NCBI GenBank assembly: GCA_018333075.1
Contig: BORH01000002.1
Coordinates: forward strand, 186,001 to 250,000
Source of the DNA: Heyndrickxia sporothermodurans
Lineage (GTDB): Bacteria > Bacillota > Bacilli > Bacillales > Bacillaceae_C
Length of the DNA: 64,000 nt
Direction of reading: 5' to 3'
Part shown: positions 35,640 through 44,793 of the stretch, piece after piece
Layout of the letters: each line of letters begins with the position of its first letter
How positions within the stretch are numbered: the first letter of the stretch is position 1
Translations under genes and position numbers: made by a program
Notes under the pieces: model-generated
The model's database searches: none
What the model was told of the DNA's origin: nothing
The model's input: only the letters and a program-made list of their open reading frames with translations

Positions 35640-36080
35640 ATGGAATTAACCGTTTATCTCGCAGGACAAATACATGATAATTGGCGGGAACTAGTCAAAC
35701 AAAAAGCGAAAGAAAAAAATCTTCCTTTAACTTTTGTATCACCTCAAACCGACCATGATCGTTCAGATAATATTGGAGAAGATATTTTAGGAAAACAACC
35801 TACTTCATTTTTTAAAGACGATGCAGCATCAAGTATAAATAATTTCAGAACTCAAGTACTAATGCAAAAATCTGATCTCGTCATAGCTTTGTTCGGTGAA
35901 AAATATAAACAATGGAATACTGCTATGGATGCAAGCATGGCTATTTCAATGAATAAGCCAACAATCATTGTAAGACCTGAAACTTTAATTCATCCATTAA
36001 AGGAGTTATCTAATAAAGCAAATGTGACGGTTGAGAACATTGACCAAGCATTAGACGTACTGGCTTATATTTTTGATTAA
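35640..36080 (+). CDS. ytoQ: YtoQ family protein
   Basis: 146-residue cytosolic protein closely matching Bacillus YtoQ, a Rossmann-like protein related to nucleoside 2-deoxyribosyltransferases. The start MELTVYLAGQIHDNWR, the SPQTDHDRSD block and DLVIALFGEKYKQWNTAMDA are family hallmarks. Function is unknown. The ATG directly follows TTTGGAGGGATTACA. A terminator lies 20 bases after the stop, so it is monocistronic. Confidence 0.92.
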   Translation: MELTVYLAGQIHDNWRELVKQKAKEKNLPLTFVSPQTDHDRSDNIGEDILGKQPTSFFKDDAASSINNFRTQVLMQKSDLVIALFGEKYKQWNTAMDASMAISMNKPTIIVRPETLIHPLKELSNKANVTVENIDQALDVLAYIFD

Positions 36081-36098
36081 TATTTTACTAATATAGTA

Positions 36099-36127
36099 AA
36101 AGAGTGAACCAGATAGGTTCACCTTTT
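36099..36127 (+). terminator. Terminator of ytoQ
   Basis: GTGAACC pairs with GGTTCAC across AGATA, extended by flanking A/T pairs and followed by CTTTT. Confidence 0.8.
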
Positions 36128-36291
36128 AAACCTACAATTTTTTAATAGTTTTCAAGTACAACAAAGAATCAAAAATAAGAATTGTTTTAACTGGATCTGA
36201 GAGACGATTTTTCTCCCATTATAACTATTTAACTACTAAATTGGATTATCAAAGTTAATATTCATCTCCAAACCAGATTTGTATATACATT

Positions 36292-36322
36292 GAAATAGAC
36301 CTTGTTAATCAAGGTCTATTTC
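36292..36322. terminator. 13-bp perfect inverted repeat
   Basis: GAAATAGACCTTG pairs with CAAGGTCTATTTC around a five-base loop. It sits next to the stop codon of the small minus-strand frame at 36323 and may end that transcript, though the following T-run is poor. Confidence 0.5.
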
Positions 36323-36433
36323 CTATCCTTGAACAAATAATCCCAAATTACCGTTAGGTTCAAATATGAGGCATATCAAAAATATCAATGGTATTGCGGT
36401 AATAAATAGTATTATTTTCCCCATTCTCCGCAT
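36323..36433 (-). CDS. Possible small membrane peptide or gene remnant
   Basis: From the first ATG the frame encodes 36 residues with one clear membrane helix (IILFITAIPLIFLICLIF). The same frame stays open upstream to about 36590 with protein-like content (KSIENRLKINQSEKGKTNQ) but has no usual start codon and then meets a stop. It may be the 3' end of a decayed or frameshifted gene for a small membrane protein. No ribosome binding site is convincing. Confidence 0.35.
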   Translation of the reverse strand: MRRMGKIILFITAIPLIFLICLIFEPNGNLGLFVQG

Positions 36434-36640
36434 GTTAGTACCTTCATTATTTTCAATTTTAGATTCAATACTAACGTCGTTTTTATCGGAAAAATAAACT
36501 GACTTAATTTGATTTGTTTTACCTTTTTCAGACTGGTTAATTTTAAGTCGATTCTCAATACTTTTACAGATGTTTACCCTGAAATTTCAAAATATTTAAT
36601 CTAAATGATAATAAATATTTTTATAACTTTTAAAAATAAA

Positions 36641-36669
36641 TTGACAAAATCACAAATTAACTATATATT
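36641..36669 (+). promoter_or_regulatory. SigA promoter of czcO-czcD
   Basis: TTGACA and TATATT separated by exactly 17 bases; near-consensus. Confidence 0.85.
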
Positions 36670-36695
36670 CTTATATGAATATATGTTCATATAAG
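36670..36695. promoter_or_regulatory. Palindromic operator of czcO-czcD (ArsR/CzrA-like)
   Basis: CTTATATGAA-TATATG-TTCATATAAG, a perfect palindrome with 10-base arms, begins right after the -10 box and covers the transcription start. The A/T-rich TATGAA...TTCATA form resembles ArsR/SmtB-family operators, and CzrA controls czcD and cadA in B. subtilis. No regulator gene is adjacent. Confidence 0.75.
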
Positions 36696-36711
36696 AAAGG
36701 ATGTGATAAGA

Positions 36712-37752
36712 ATGATTTATGATGTTATTGTAATTGGGGCTGGTCAAGCTGGCTTATCAATGGGTTATTACTTAAAGAATTCTTCATTATCATTTGTAAT
36801 TCTCGAAAAGAACATACGAATTGGAGATGTTTGGAAAGATAGGTATGACTCTTTAACACTCTTTACGCCACGGTCTCATAGTTCTTTACCTGGGTTAGCC
36901 TTGGAGGGTAATCCTGATGGACTCCCAACAAAAAATGAAATAGGTAATTATCTTGAGAATTATGCAAATATATTTAAGATGCCCGTAAAGCTTGACACTA
37001 TAGTAAAAAGGATAGATAAAAGGGAAGAAATATTTGTAATTTACACTAAAAATTCAACTTTACAGGCAAAAAACGTAGTCATAGCAACTGGTCCTTTTCA
37101 CAAACCAAAAATTCCATCATTTTCAAAGGATATTTCTCAAAATGTTGTGCAGCTCCACTCTTCTGCATATAAAAATCCCTCTCAGCTGAAAGGTGGTGCA
37201 GTTTTAGTCGTTGGAGGTGGAAATTCTGGTTCACAAATTGCAGCAGAAGTGTCGCAATCCCATTTAACATATCTTTCAGTTAGCCAGAATATTCGTTTCC
37301 TCCCTTTAAGCATCGCTAATAAAAGTATTTTTTGGTGGTTTGACAAATTAGGGATATTAAAAGCAAAGGGTTCCTCTTTTATTGGAAGCATGATTCAAAA
37401 ACAAAGTGACCCAATCTTTGGATATGAGCTAAAAGATAAAGTGAAAAATAAGCAAGTAACGATTAAAGGAAGGACAAGTAGTGTACAAAATGATGAAATC
37501 ATTTTTAATGATCGTACTAGGTTAAAGGTTAATAACATCATTTGGGCTACTGGCTTTGTGCCCGATTATTCATGGATAAATATTCCACAGCTAATGGATA
37601 CAAATGGGAATGTAAAACATGAACGGGGAATTACAAAAATAAAAGGACTATATTTTCTTGGTTTACCTTGGCAATATTGTAGAGGTTCGGCCCTTTTATT
37701 TGGAGTCGGTGACGACGCAGAGTATTTAAGTCGATTTATTGTCAACAAATGA
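36712..37752 (+). CDS. czcO: FAD/NAD(P)-dependent oxidoreductase CzcO
   Basis: 346-residue flavoprotein of the YUC/flavin-monooxygenase-like CzcO group. FAD motif GAGQAGLSMGYYL is near residue 10, the NADPH-binding GGGNSGSQIA in the middle, and WATGFVPDYSWI near the end. In B. subtilis czcO is co-transcribed with the cation exporter czcD; its reaction is unclear. Here the order is reversed: czcO comes first and czcD follows after 127 bases. The ATG has AAAGGATGTG upstream. Confidence 0.88.
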   Translation: MIYDVIVIGAGQAGLSMGYYLKNSSLSFVILEKNIRIGDVWKDRYDSLTLFTPRSHSSLPGLALEGNPDGLPTKNEIGNYLENYANIFKMPVKLDTIVKRIDKREEIFVIYTKNSTLQAKNVVIATGPFHKPKIPSFSKDISQNVVQLHSSAYKNPSQLKGGAVLVVGGGNSGSQIAAEVSQSHLTYLSVSQNIRFLPLSIANKSIFWWFDKLGILKAKGSSFIGSMIQKQSDPIFGYELKDKVKNKQVTIKGRTSSVQNDEIIFNDRTRLKVNNIIWATGFVPDYSWINIPQLMDTNGNVKHERGITKIKGLYFLGLPWQYCRGSALLFGVGDDAEYLSRFIVNK

Positions 37753-37879
37753 AAGGATATAAACATAACAGCTATATAGATAAGCTTTAGAATGTAAAGT
37801 CATTACCCGCTACTATTAAGAAACAATCTATTCAAAATGTTATTTTTTACATATTTTATAATAATGAGGAGGAATAAAT

Positions 37880-38836
37880 ATGGGACACAATCATCACCAC
37901 GGACATGACCATTCACATGGTGCAAATAAAAAAACATTAATGATTAGTTTTGTCATCATTACTGGATATATGCTTGTTGAAGTAATTGGTGGCTTTTTAA
38001 GCAATAGTCTTGCACTCTTGTCAGATGCAGGGCATATGTTGAGTGATTCAATATCACTTGGAATAGGTCTTCTAGCTTTTAAATTAGGTGAAAAAGTATC
38101 TAATTACAGTAAGACTTATGGGTACAAACGATTTGAAATATTAGCTGCCATATTTAATGGTGTCACGCTTCTTTTAATTGCCATTTATATTTTTTACGAA
38201 GGATTTCAAAGATTAATGGATCCACCAGAAGTTGCATCAAAAGGAATGTTGATAATTGGTTTTATCGGATTATTAATCAACATCCTAGTTGCATGGATTC
38301 TGTTGCGTAATGGAGATACGAAAGACAACTTAAACTTACGTGCAGCATTTCTTCATGTAATAAGTGACATGCTCGGTTCAGTCGGTGCAGTGGTAGCCGC
38401 ACTACTAATCATGTTTTTTAACTGGGGCAGGGCAGATCCTCTGGCTAGTATGATAGTTGCATTTCTAGTTTTACTTAGTGGTTGGCGTGTTACAAAGGAT
38501 TCTGTTCATGTATTGATGGAAGGTACACCAAGCAACATTGAATTGCACGAAATCATTACAACGATTGAGAATATTGAAGGAATAAAAAGTATCCATGATT
38601 TGCATGTTTGGAGTATAACAAGTGGACAAAACGCTTTATCTTGTCATGCGGTAATCGATAAAAATGTTTCCATACAAGAATGCCAAGAAATATTGAGGAA
38701 AATTGAACATCAATTAGAACATAAAGGAATTGACCATTCTGTCGTTCAATTGGAAAGTGATGAACATCTTCACGAAGATACGATTCTTTGTAGAAAAAAA
38801 TTTAATTCTAATAATCACCACCAACACGATCATTAA
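37880..38836 (+). CDS. czcD: Cation diffusion facilitator CzcD
   Basis: 318-residue zinc/cobalt/cadmium-proton antiporter. Both ends are rich in His (MGHNHHHGHDHSHG and HHQHDH). Metal-site motif LLSDAGHMLSD in helix 2 and HVISDMLGS in helix 5 give the DxxxD/HxxxD transport site; six helices and the cytoplasmic C-terminal domain (HDLHVWSI) are present. Ribosome binding site GAGGAGG. Second gene behind the CzrA-like operator, so probably metal induced. Confidence 0.95.
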   Translation: MGHNHHHGHDHSHGANKKTLMISFVIITGYMLVEVIGGFLSNSLALLSDAGHMLSDSISLGIGLLAFKLGEKVSNYSKTYGYKRFEILAAIFNGVTLLLIAIYIFYEGFQRLMDPPEVASKGMLIIGFIGLLINILVAWILLRNGDTKDNLNLRAAFLHVISDMLGSVGAVVAALLIMFFNWGRADPLASMIVAFLVLLSGWRVTKDSVHVLMEGTPSNIELHEIITTIENIEGIKSIHDLHVWSITSGQNALSCHAVIDKNVSIQECQEILRKIEHQLEHKGIDHSVVQLESDEHLHEDTILCRKKFNSNNHHQHDH

Positions 38837-38856
38837 CAATTATCTGTCTACTAACA

Positions 38857-38883
38857 AATGCCTCCATTTTAAATGGAGGCATT
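38857..38883. terminator. Bidirectional terminator after czcD
   Basis: AATGCCTCCATTT pairs perfectly with AAATGGAGGCATT around one base; A/T-rich flanks. It lies between convergent czcD and ridA genes. Confidence 0.75.
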
Positions 38884-38919
38884 AAATTGTCTTTTAAATG
38901 AAAAGGTAGTGTATATCTT

Positions 38920-39318
38920 TCATGCTTTAGCTGCCCATATTTCAATTTCTATTTTAATTTCTGGTAATCCTAACGCAGAAATATAACCAATCGTCATTGA
39001 AGGATAATCATTTCCAAATAACTTTTCCCATTCGGTATACAAATAGTCCCAATCAATTTCTTCAATTGCCCAAATGTTCACCTTAATTATATGGGTAGCT
39101 TCTAAATCTTCTGAATCCAGTATTACTTTAATATTGTTAAATGTATTTCTGATTTGATCGTTCATACTTTCAGGAAATTGCCCATTCTGATCGATTCCTA
39201 TTTGACCAGATGTGACAATCAAGTCAGAATTCCTAGGTATTTTTGTAATATGGGTGTATTTCCCAACTGGATTAGGTACTCCTTTTGGATTCTTTCTGAT
39301 AATTTTTGAGTTATTCAT
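38920..39318 (-). CDS. RidA family protein
   Basis: 132-residue member of the RidA/YjgF (endoribonuclease L-PSP) family, which deaminates reactive enamine/imine intermediates of PLP enzymes. Family pattern: VTSGQIGIDQNGQFP, the N-x-K-x-IL helix, and a C-terminal IEIEIWAAKA strand. Several positions of the classical RidA (including the C-terminal Arg of the active site) are not obvious, so it may belong to a Rid1-7 subgroup without that activity. Start ATG follows GCGAGG. Confidence 0.85.
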   Translation of the reverse strand: MNNSKIIRKNPKGVPNPVGKYTHITKIPRNSDLIVTSGQIGIDQNGQFPESMNDQIRNTFNNIKVILDSEDLEATHIIKVNIWAIEEIDWDYLYTEWEKLFGNDYPSMTIGYISALGLPEIKIEIEIWAAKA

Positions 39319-39693
39319 TTCGTTACCTCGCCTTTTTTAAAATTCTACTGTTTTTTGGACATACTGCGCCCTATAAAACTGATTTTAGAAAAAAAACAGC
39401 AGTAGAGTACCCATATCCAAAAGATAAAAATTTTAGTGATTTTTTCTTCATGATTGGAATACTCCTTTCTTTTAAATGACGAAATTGTATTGAAAATTTT
39501 ATTATTTTAAAATAGTAAATAATCTAAATAACAATAATATATATATAATAACATTTCTTTTTCTGAATACCAATAAAAAAACCGATAATTTGAACCCATT
39601 TATTACTCTTTTTTCTCGTTCCTACTAAACATACAGACTATTCGCAATTCCAACTCAATATGTTAAACTGATAACATATAAGGAGGGATATTT
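39319..39693. other. Intergenic region before the leader peptide
   Basis: Very A/T-rich; no gene recognised. Confidence 0.4.
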
Positions 39694-39735
39694 ATGTTTC
39701 AATCAATGGCACCCCCAAAAATGTCTGTACAGTAG
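39694..39735 (+). CDS. Possible 13-aa leader peptide
   Basis: MFQSMAPPKMSVQ followed by TAG, behind a consensus AAGGAGGGATATTT ribosome binding site, stronger than that of the permease gene 100 bases downstream. It may be a leader peptide or the truncated start of a lost gene. A perfect palindrome covers its stop codon. Confidence 0.4.
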   Translation: MFQSMAPPKMSVQ

Positions 39736-39745
39736 AATCTACTGT
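39729..39745. promoter_or_regulatory. 17-bp palindrome with downstream half-site copy
   Basis: ACAGTAGA-A-TCTACTGT is perfectly symmetric. A close copy of one half, GATTCTACTGTA, recurs at 39782-39793, about 40 bases before the permease start. The pair looks like a regulator site or an RNA attenuator in the transporter leader. Confidence 0.45.
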
Positions 39746-39834
39746 TTAGGCATTCAAATTAAAGCTTGCTAATCCTCAATAGATTCTACTGTATATACAA
39801 ACTACTATATACATGTAGAAAGAGGGAATTACAA

Positions 39835-40710
39835 GTGAGAGAAAAATTATCTTTTATTATATCAATGATTATTTTTGGAGCTGTAGGAGTTTTTGCTAAA
39901 TATATCAGTCTGTCTTCAAGTGAGATCGCATTATGGATGAGTTTAATTGGTTCTAGTTTTTTACTTTTGATATTTTTGTATAATAAAGGTTCATTTGTAT
40001 GGAAAACTGTTTTACAAAACAAGTGGCCATTAATCCTTTCAAGTTTAGCATTAAGCGGCAATTGGATTTTTCTTTTTCAGGCATATAAAGAGACGACCAT
40101 CGCAAATGCAGCATTGAGCTACTATTCTGCTCCTATTTTGGTTATTTTGCTATCGCCTGTTATCTTGAAAGAAAGATTTTCTTTCACAAAAATCATCTAT
40201 GTTTGTATAGCAATAGTTGGGCTGTTTTTTATTGTACAAAACCAAGCTCCTGACCAAGGTGAACATTATACTGGTATCTATTATGGACTAGTTGCTGCAT
40301 GCTTCTATACACTCCTTACATTCACAAATAAATTTATTGATGGGATGAAAGAACCTGAGAATACGATAATTCAACTTATTTTAGCAGCAGTATTCCTCAT
40401 TCCTTATATTTATGGAACAAACGGCTTTCATTTAATGCAAATCGATAGGACATCACTCGTTTTACTTATAATGTTGGGAATTCTTCATGCAGGAATTGGA
40501 TTTTATCTTTTCTTTTTAGGAATTCGAAAGCTAAAAGGACAAAGCATCGCTATTTTAAGCTATATAGATCCTCTAACATCATTGGTGATTTCAACTACGA
40601 TTATCGGTGAAAAAATGACGAGCCTACAAATATTCGGAGCTTTACTTCTACTCGGATCAAGCTTTTTGAGTGAACGGAGTAAAACAAATTCTCCTCACTT
40701 TAATAAATGA
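39835..40710 (+). CDS. DMT superfamily (EamA) transporter
   Basis: 291-residue permease with ten predicted helices in two EamA halves (first half ending in the NAALSYYSAPILVILLSPVI helix, second including LSYIDPLTSLVISTTIIGE). Family members export amino acids or metabolites. GTG at 39835 is the start, with AGAGGGAA eight bases before; an upstream in-frame extension would cross the repeated half-site. Substrate unknown. Confidence 0.85.
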   Translation: MREKLSFIISMIIFGAVGVFAKYISLSSSEIALWMSLIGSSFLLLIFLYNKGSFVWKTVLQNKWPLILSSLALSGNWIFLFQAYKETTIANAALSYYSAPILVILLSPVILKERFSFTKIIYVCIAIVGLFFIVQNQAPDQGEHYTGIYYGLVAACFYTLLTFTNKFIDGMKEPENTIIQLILAAVFLIPYIYGTNGFHLMQIDRTSLVLLIMLGILHAGIGFYLFFLGIRKLKGQSIAILSYIDPLTSLVISTTIIGEKMTSLQIFGALLLLGSSFLSERSKTNSPHFNK

Positions 40711-40751
40711 AAAAAAAGCTTCCGAAATACCTTTAGGTTATTTTGGAAGCT
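40711..40751. terminator. Bidirectional terminator
   Basis: AGCTTCCgAAATAcC pairs with GgTATTTtGGAAGCT; a run of eight T follows on the minus strand. It separates the convergent DMT permease and YqeB-like genes. Confidence 0.8.
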
Positions 40752-40795
40752 CCACTATTTTAATCCCATATACGACACTTCAATAAATTTTTCAT

Positions 40796-41464
40796 TCAGC
40801 GGTAATATTGTTTTTTATCCTTTTCTTTTACTGATACTCTTAATTTCCAAAGCTCTTTAGCCAACTGAAATGTTTCTTCATCTTCTCCTTTTTCAATGGC
40901 TATTTTTCTTGCTTTTAAAAGAGCATTTGCAGGAGGTGATAAATCAGGACAATCCACTACCCATTTCTTAAAATCTTCTTTAAATTGGTCCTCGTCACTC
41001 CATGGATAATGATGTTTTAAAAATGCCTCACGCACTTTGTTTTTCTTAAGCTCCTGTTTATACCGAAATATTTCTTTCTCATCGTTCTCTAATAATACTA
41101 ATTGCTTTTCATCCATAAACACAAGTGAGATATCATTCTTTTTTAAGGTAATTTCTTCATTTCTAAGTTTTAGTATTACTTTATTATCATAAATTGAGAT
41201 TTCCAAGCTTTCATGAAAAGTCAATAAAGTTAAAGCGATCCCTGCAATTAAACCAAGGATCAATGTGATAAAACCTACCCACACTCCATTATAGGATGCA
41301 ATTAATTTTAAAGGACCCTGCAAAGGTACCCACGGCAAAGAACTCCCCCATTTTGCAATACTCGGAAGAAACCAACCGAACACTAAACCAGCAAGCGGGA
41401 AACCAATCCATAAAATCATTTTATCTGTTTTTGAAAAGTTTAATAATGTATGCTTATTGTCCAC
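40796..41464 (-). CDS. YqeB-like membrane protein
   Basis: 222 residues. Two membrane helices near the N-terminus (ILWIGFPLAGLVFGWFLPSI and VGFITLILGLIAGIALTLL) and a soluble C-terminal domain with a PH-like beta region followed by charged helices (EDFKKWVVDC). The sequence and length resemble Bacillus YqeB, of unknown function. It is 14 bases downstream of a TetR-family gene on the same strand, which probably controls it. Confidence 0.75.
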   Translation of the reverse strand: MDNKHTLLNFSKTDKMILWIGFPLAGLVFGWFLPSIAKWGSSLPWVPLQGPLKLIASYNGVWVGFITLILGLIAGIALTLLTFHESLEISIYDNKVILKLRNEEITLKKNDISLVFMDEKQLVLLENDEKEIFRYKQELKKNKVREAFLKHHYPWSDEDQFKEDFKKWVVDCPDLSPPANALLKARKIAIEKGEDEETFQLAKELWKLRVSVKEKDKKQYYR

Positions 41465-41478
41465 TCAAGTTCACCCTT

Positions 41479-42072
41479 TTAAGATAATACACTAGTAATT
41501 GCTTGTCTCCATATTGCTGTTACATCTAACTGAATATCTAACGTCGGATAATTGGTTAGGTTATCAAGTATTAACGCTAATACTGTTGCTTTTTCATGCA
41601 ATCCCTTTGAATCTATAAGACCAAATTCATTAGCTTTTTGTAGTAATCTAATGAACCCGTCTATAAACCCTTGTTGTACGGATTTAATTCTAAATTTATA
41701 CTCTTTATTATGAGCAGATTCTCGACTTCCATATAAAAGGAACTCATTCAAAACCTGGATAACGAGCAGTTGAGCATCTGAAGATTCTACACTCAATACT
41801 TTCAATCCATCATTAAAAATCTTTTCTTCAAAATTATCCATCGTGTATTCATTAATGTGAAAGTATAATTCGAATTGATATCCCTCAAAAATCCAGTTAA
41901 ATACAGCATCAACTAGCTTTTCTTTCGAGGAGTAATAATAATATATTGATGGTTTTTGTATGCCTATTGAATTAGCAATCATTGACAGTGATGTTTTTTC
42001 AATTCCATACTGACCAATTAGCCATGTGGTCGTTTCAAGAATTTTTTGTCTTGTTTTTTCGCTTTTATTCAT
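41479..42072 (-). CDS. TetR/AcrR family regulator
   Basis: 197-residue repressor with an N-terminal helix-turn-helix: ILETTTWLIGQYGIEKTSLS, then IGIQKPSIYYYYSSKEKLVD. The C-terminal domain is all-helical. Start ATG follows AAAAGGAGTA. It is the first gene of a two-gene unit with the YqeB-like gene. Confidence 0.88.
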   Translation of the reverse strand: MNKSEKTRQKILETTTWLIGQYGIEKTSLSMIANSIGIQKPSIYYYYSSKEKLVDAVFNWIFEGYQFELYFHINEYTMDNFEEKIFNDGLKVLSVESSDAQLLVIQVLNEFLLYGSRESAHNKEYKFRIKSVQQGFIDGFIRLLQKANEFGLIDSKGLHEKATVLALILDNLTNYPTLDIQLDVTAIWRQAITSVLS

Positions 42073-42186
42073 GTTTACTCCTTTTCTACCTATCGTTAGT
42101 TAAATAATAACATCCAACTACACTAATTGTCAAAAAATTATATCTTTCAATCACAAATTGAACTGAATTTTATTAAACCAGAATAG

Positions 42187-42258
42187 CTAGATGAATTTGA
42201 ATTATTGGTAAGACTAGGAGAGATTATGGATGGATTCATTCATGGAAGTGAAAAATGA
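42187..42258 (+). pseudogene. Possible 3' remnant of a regulator gene
   Basis: A short plus-strand frame reads LDEFELLVRLGEIMDGFIHG and ends at TGA, immediately before a strong terminator. It has protein-like content but no start, and looks like the C-terminus of a lost helical protein. Confidence 0.3.
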
Positions 42259-42264
42259 TGATTT

Positions 42265-42313
42265 CCTCAATATAAAGGTTTGAACATTACCTTTATATTG
42301 AGGTACTTTTTTA
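42265..42313 (+). terminator. Strong orphan terminator
   Basis: CCTCAATATAAAGG pairs perfectly with CCTTTATATTGAGG and is followed by TACTTTTTT. No intact plus-strand gene precedes it, which supports a lost gene at 42187. Confidence 0.75.
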
Positions 42314-42509
42314 AACATGTTCTCGAAATATGGCTTTTTTAATTATTACTTGTTAATATGTTCTGGCACAAGTAACCTTTAATAAAATTCTTACACATTT
42401 TTTTAACTTATTCACTAGTTTTGTACTTACTCTCTTTGCAAATATTGATGTTGTTCCAAGAAAGCGAAAAAATAACATTAAATCTTGAGTGACCTTTTCG
42501 GATTTCTTT

Positions 42510-43586
42510 TTATTGATAAAACGACTGATCAATACTTTTCACTTTTCGTTTCGTTCTAATCCAGTGAACAATAATCGCGGCCATTAGGGTAAATCCAAGA
42601 TAACCTATTAAAGGGTAAACGGTTCCAACTAATTTAATAAATCCGATAAAGCTGGCGCCGAATGCTGCGATTCCAAAGAGGATGACGAATAATTTGAATT
42701 TTGGAACATCTCGTTTTACAATTCTAGCAGTGAAAGAGTAAAGCATGCCTACAGCTGTATTATAGATCATCCCTAATAAAACGATCGACATGAATATGGA
42801 AAATAAGGGTGAAATTTCATTGGCTAAATAGAGCATTGGCATTTCTTTGTCTTTGATGGTATTTAAATTCGTGAGCATTCCAAGATTAATACATAAAATT
42901 AGAATTCCCAAGCCGATGCCGCCGAGAGTTCCTCCAAGTCCAGCGGTTTTTTCATCTTTAACTGTTCCGCCCATGACGGTAAGCATAGATGCACCTGCGG
43001 CAATATTATAAGAAACATATAACATTGCTCCTAATCCCCAATTTGAAGCAGCTGCATTTTGATGGTTGGCTATTTGTAAGAGTTCCGAAAAGCTCAGATC
43101 CATCGTCATAAATGAATAACCTGCAATAATGATGACAAGGGCAAGTAAAAATGGTGTAACCAATCCAATTAAAGAAATAACTTTTTGGATATTAAGGCAA
43201 ACAGTCAAAATGGTTAACAGACTCATCACGATATTTCCTACAATCCCTGGGATTCCGAATTGCTGCTCAAAGATTGAACCGGCTCCTGCCATCATGACAA
43301 CCGTTACTCCAAATAAGAAAAATGTGATAATGACATCAATGACGATCCCAAGGTATCGTCCGCATATATGATAAATAACCTCTTTATGTGAACTTGTCTG
43401 CAAACGACTTCCAAGTTGAGTTAAATTCATTCCTAAAAACGCGAAAAGTACCGTCGCGACAATTGTACCGATCATCCCCATCCATCCAAAGCTTGTGAAG
43501 AATTGCAATATCTCCTGTCCGGAGGCAAATCCTGCCCCGACAAGCACACCAATATATGCACCAGCAATTTGTATAGTTTTTTTCAT
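42510..43586 (-). CDS. YkvI family membrane transporter
   Basis: 358 residues with about ten helices, belonging to the YkvI family, distant members of the APC/LeuT-like transporters. Family N-terminus IAGAYIGVLVGAGFASGQEI contains the broken-helix GAGFASGQE motif used for substrate and ion binding. It is the last gene of the D-amino acid operon, 86 bases after the racemase gene, which suggests import or export of an amino acid or its N-succinyl form. Start ATG follows an AGGAGAT sequence. Confidence 0.88.
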   Translation of the reverse strand: MKKTIQIAGAYIGVLVGAGFASGQEILQFFTSFGWMGMIGTIVATVLFAFLGMNLTQLGSRLQTSSHKEVIYHICGRYLGIVIDVIITFFLFGVTVVMMAGAGSIFEQQFGIPGIVGNIVMSLLTILTVCLNIQKVISLIGLVTPFLLALVIIIAGYSFMTMDLSFSELLQIANHQNAAASNWGLGAMLYVSYNIAAGASMLTVMGGTVKDEKTAGLGGTLGGIGLGILILCINLGMLTNLNTIKDKEMPMLYLANEISPLFSIFMSIVLLGMIYNTAVGMLYSFTARIVKRDVPKFKLFVILFGIAAFGASFIGFIKLVGTVYPLIGYLGFTLMAAIIVHWIRTKRKVKSIDQSFYQ

Positions 43587-43672
43587 AAAAATCTCCTATT
43601 AATTCGAATTTTTCAACAATTATAGTGAAAAGAAAAGGAAAGCTGATGCCTCCTTTATCCTCTTTTAATCTA

Positions 43673-44779
43673 TTAAGAATACGACTTTTTATAAACCGTT
43701 AATTGTTGAATGAATTCTTGATTTGGTTCAAAACCAATACCTGGTTGGTCAGGAACAGTAATCATCCCATTTTCAACAACGACCTCTGGTTCAATAATAT
43801 CTTGGTCCCAATAACGTGAAGAACCCGCGGTATCACCAGGCATGACAAAATTAGATAATGTGGTTAAAGCAATATTATGAGCTCTCCCAATTCCTGATTC
43901 GAGCATACCACCGCACCAAACTGGGATGCCATGCTTCTGGCAAAGATCGTGAATGCGCTTTGATTCTGTTAATCCACCGACACGACCAATTTTTATATTA
44001 ATAATCTTACAGCTTCCAAGTTCAATCGCTTTCCTTGCATCTTCACAAGAATGAATACTTTCGTCAAGGCAAACTGGAGTTGAAATTTCCTTTTGCAGCC
44101 TCGCATGATCTACTATATCATCTGAAGCCAACGGCTGTTCAATCATCATCAAATCAAACTCATCAAGTGCTTTTAATCGATCAAAATCCTCTAATCGATA
44201 GGCAGAATTTGCATCTGCCATTAATGGTACATTTGGAAAATGTTTTCGAACTTCCCGCATAACTTCAACATCCCATCCAGGCTTAATTTTCACTTTCATT
44301 CTTTTATACCCATCATTTACATATCTATCAATGATTTGTACAAGATCTTGAACCGTTTCCTGAATACCGATGCTTATTCCTACTTCAATTTGTCTTTTTT
44401 CTCCTCCAAGGGCACTAGCAAGAGTGATTCCTTGTTGTTTAGCATATAAATCCCAAATCGCACCTTCCATCGTTGATTTTGCCATATTATTCTTACGTAT
44501 ATATGAAAGAAGATCGAACACATCATTCGGGTGATGAATCTCTTTATTTAATATACTCGGTATGATAAAATCCTCTAGCATATGCCAATTCGTTTTTAAT
44601 GTTTCCTCATTGTACCATGGGGAATGAAATGCTACAGATTCTCCCCATCCGCTAATCCCATTTTCATCTTTTGCTTCAAGTAAAATAAATTCTTTATCCT
44701 GAAACGTGCCGAAACTTGTTGTAAACGGAAATTTCATTTTCATTTTAATATGTCTTAATGTAATCTCTTTAATTTTCAT
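43673..44779 (-). CDS. N-succinylamino acid racemase / o-succinylbenzoate synthase family
   Basis: Enolase-superfamily enzyme of 368 residues, MenC/NSAR group. Catalytic residues fit the N-acylamino acid racemase numbering: KVK with Lys164, metal ligands Asp189, Glu214 and Asp239, and Lys263 in NIKIGR. Family members often do both N-succinylamino acid racemisation and OSB synthesis. Here no menaquinone genes are near, while a GNAT acyltransferase and an M20 hydrolase are directly upstream, the arrangement known from Geobacillus for irreversible D- to L-amino acid conversion. So the racemase role is preferred. Confidence 0.92.
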   Translation of the reverse strand: MKIKEITLRHIKMKMKFPFTTSFGTFQDKEFILLEAKDENGISGWGESVAFHSPWYNEETLKTNWHMLEDFIIPSILNKEIHHPNDVFDLLSYIRKNNMAKSTMEGAIWDLYAKQQGITLASALGGEKRQIEVGISIGIQETVQDLVQIIDRYVNDGYKRMKVKIKPGWDVEVMREVRKHFPNVPLMADANSAYRLEDFDRLKALDEFDLMMIEQPLASDDIVDHARLQKEISTPVCLDESIHSCEDARKAIELGSCKIINIKIGRVGGLTESKRIHDLCQKHGIPVWCGGMLESGIGRAHNIALTTLSNFVMPGDTAGSSRYWDQDIIEPEVVVENGMITVPDQPGIGFEPNQEFIQQLTVYKKSYS

Positions 44780-44793
44780 GTAACAATCCCACC

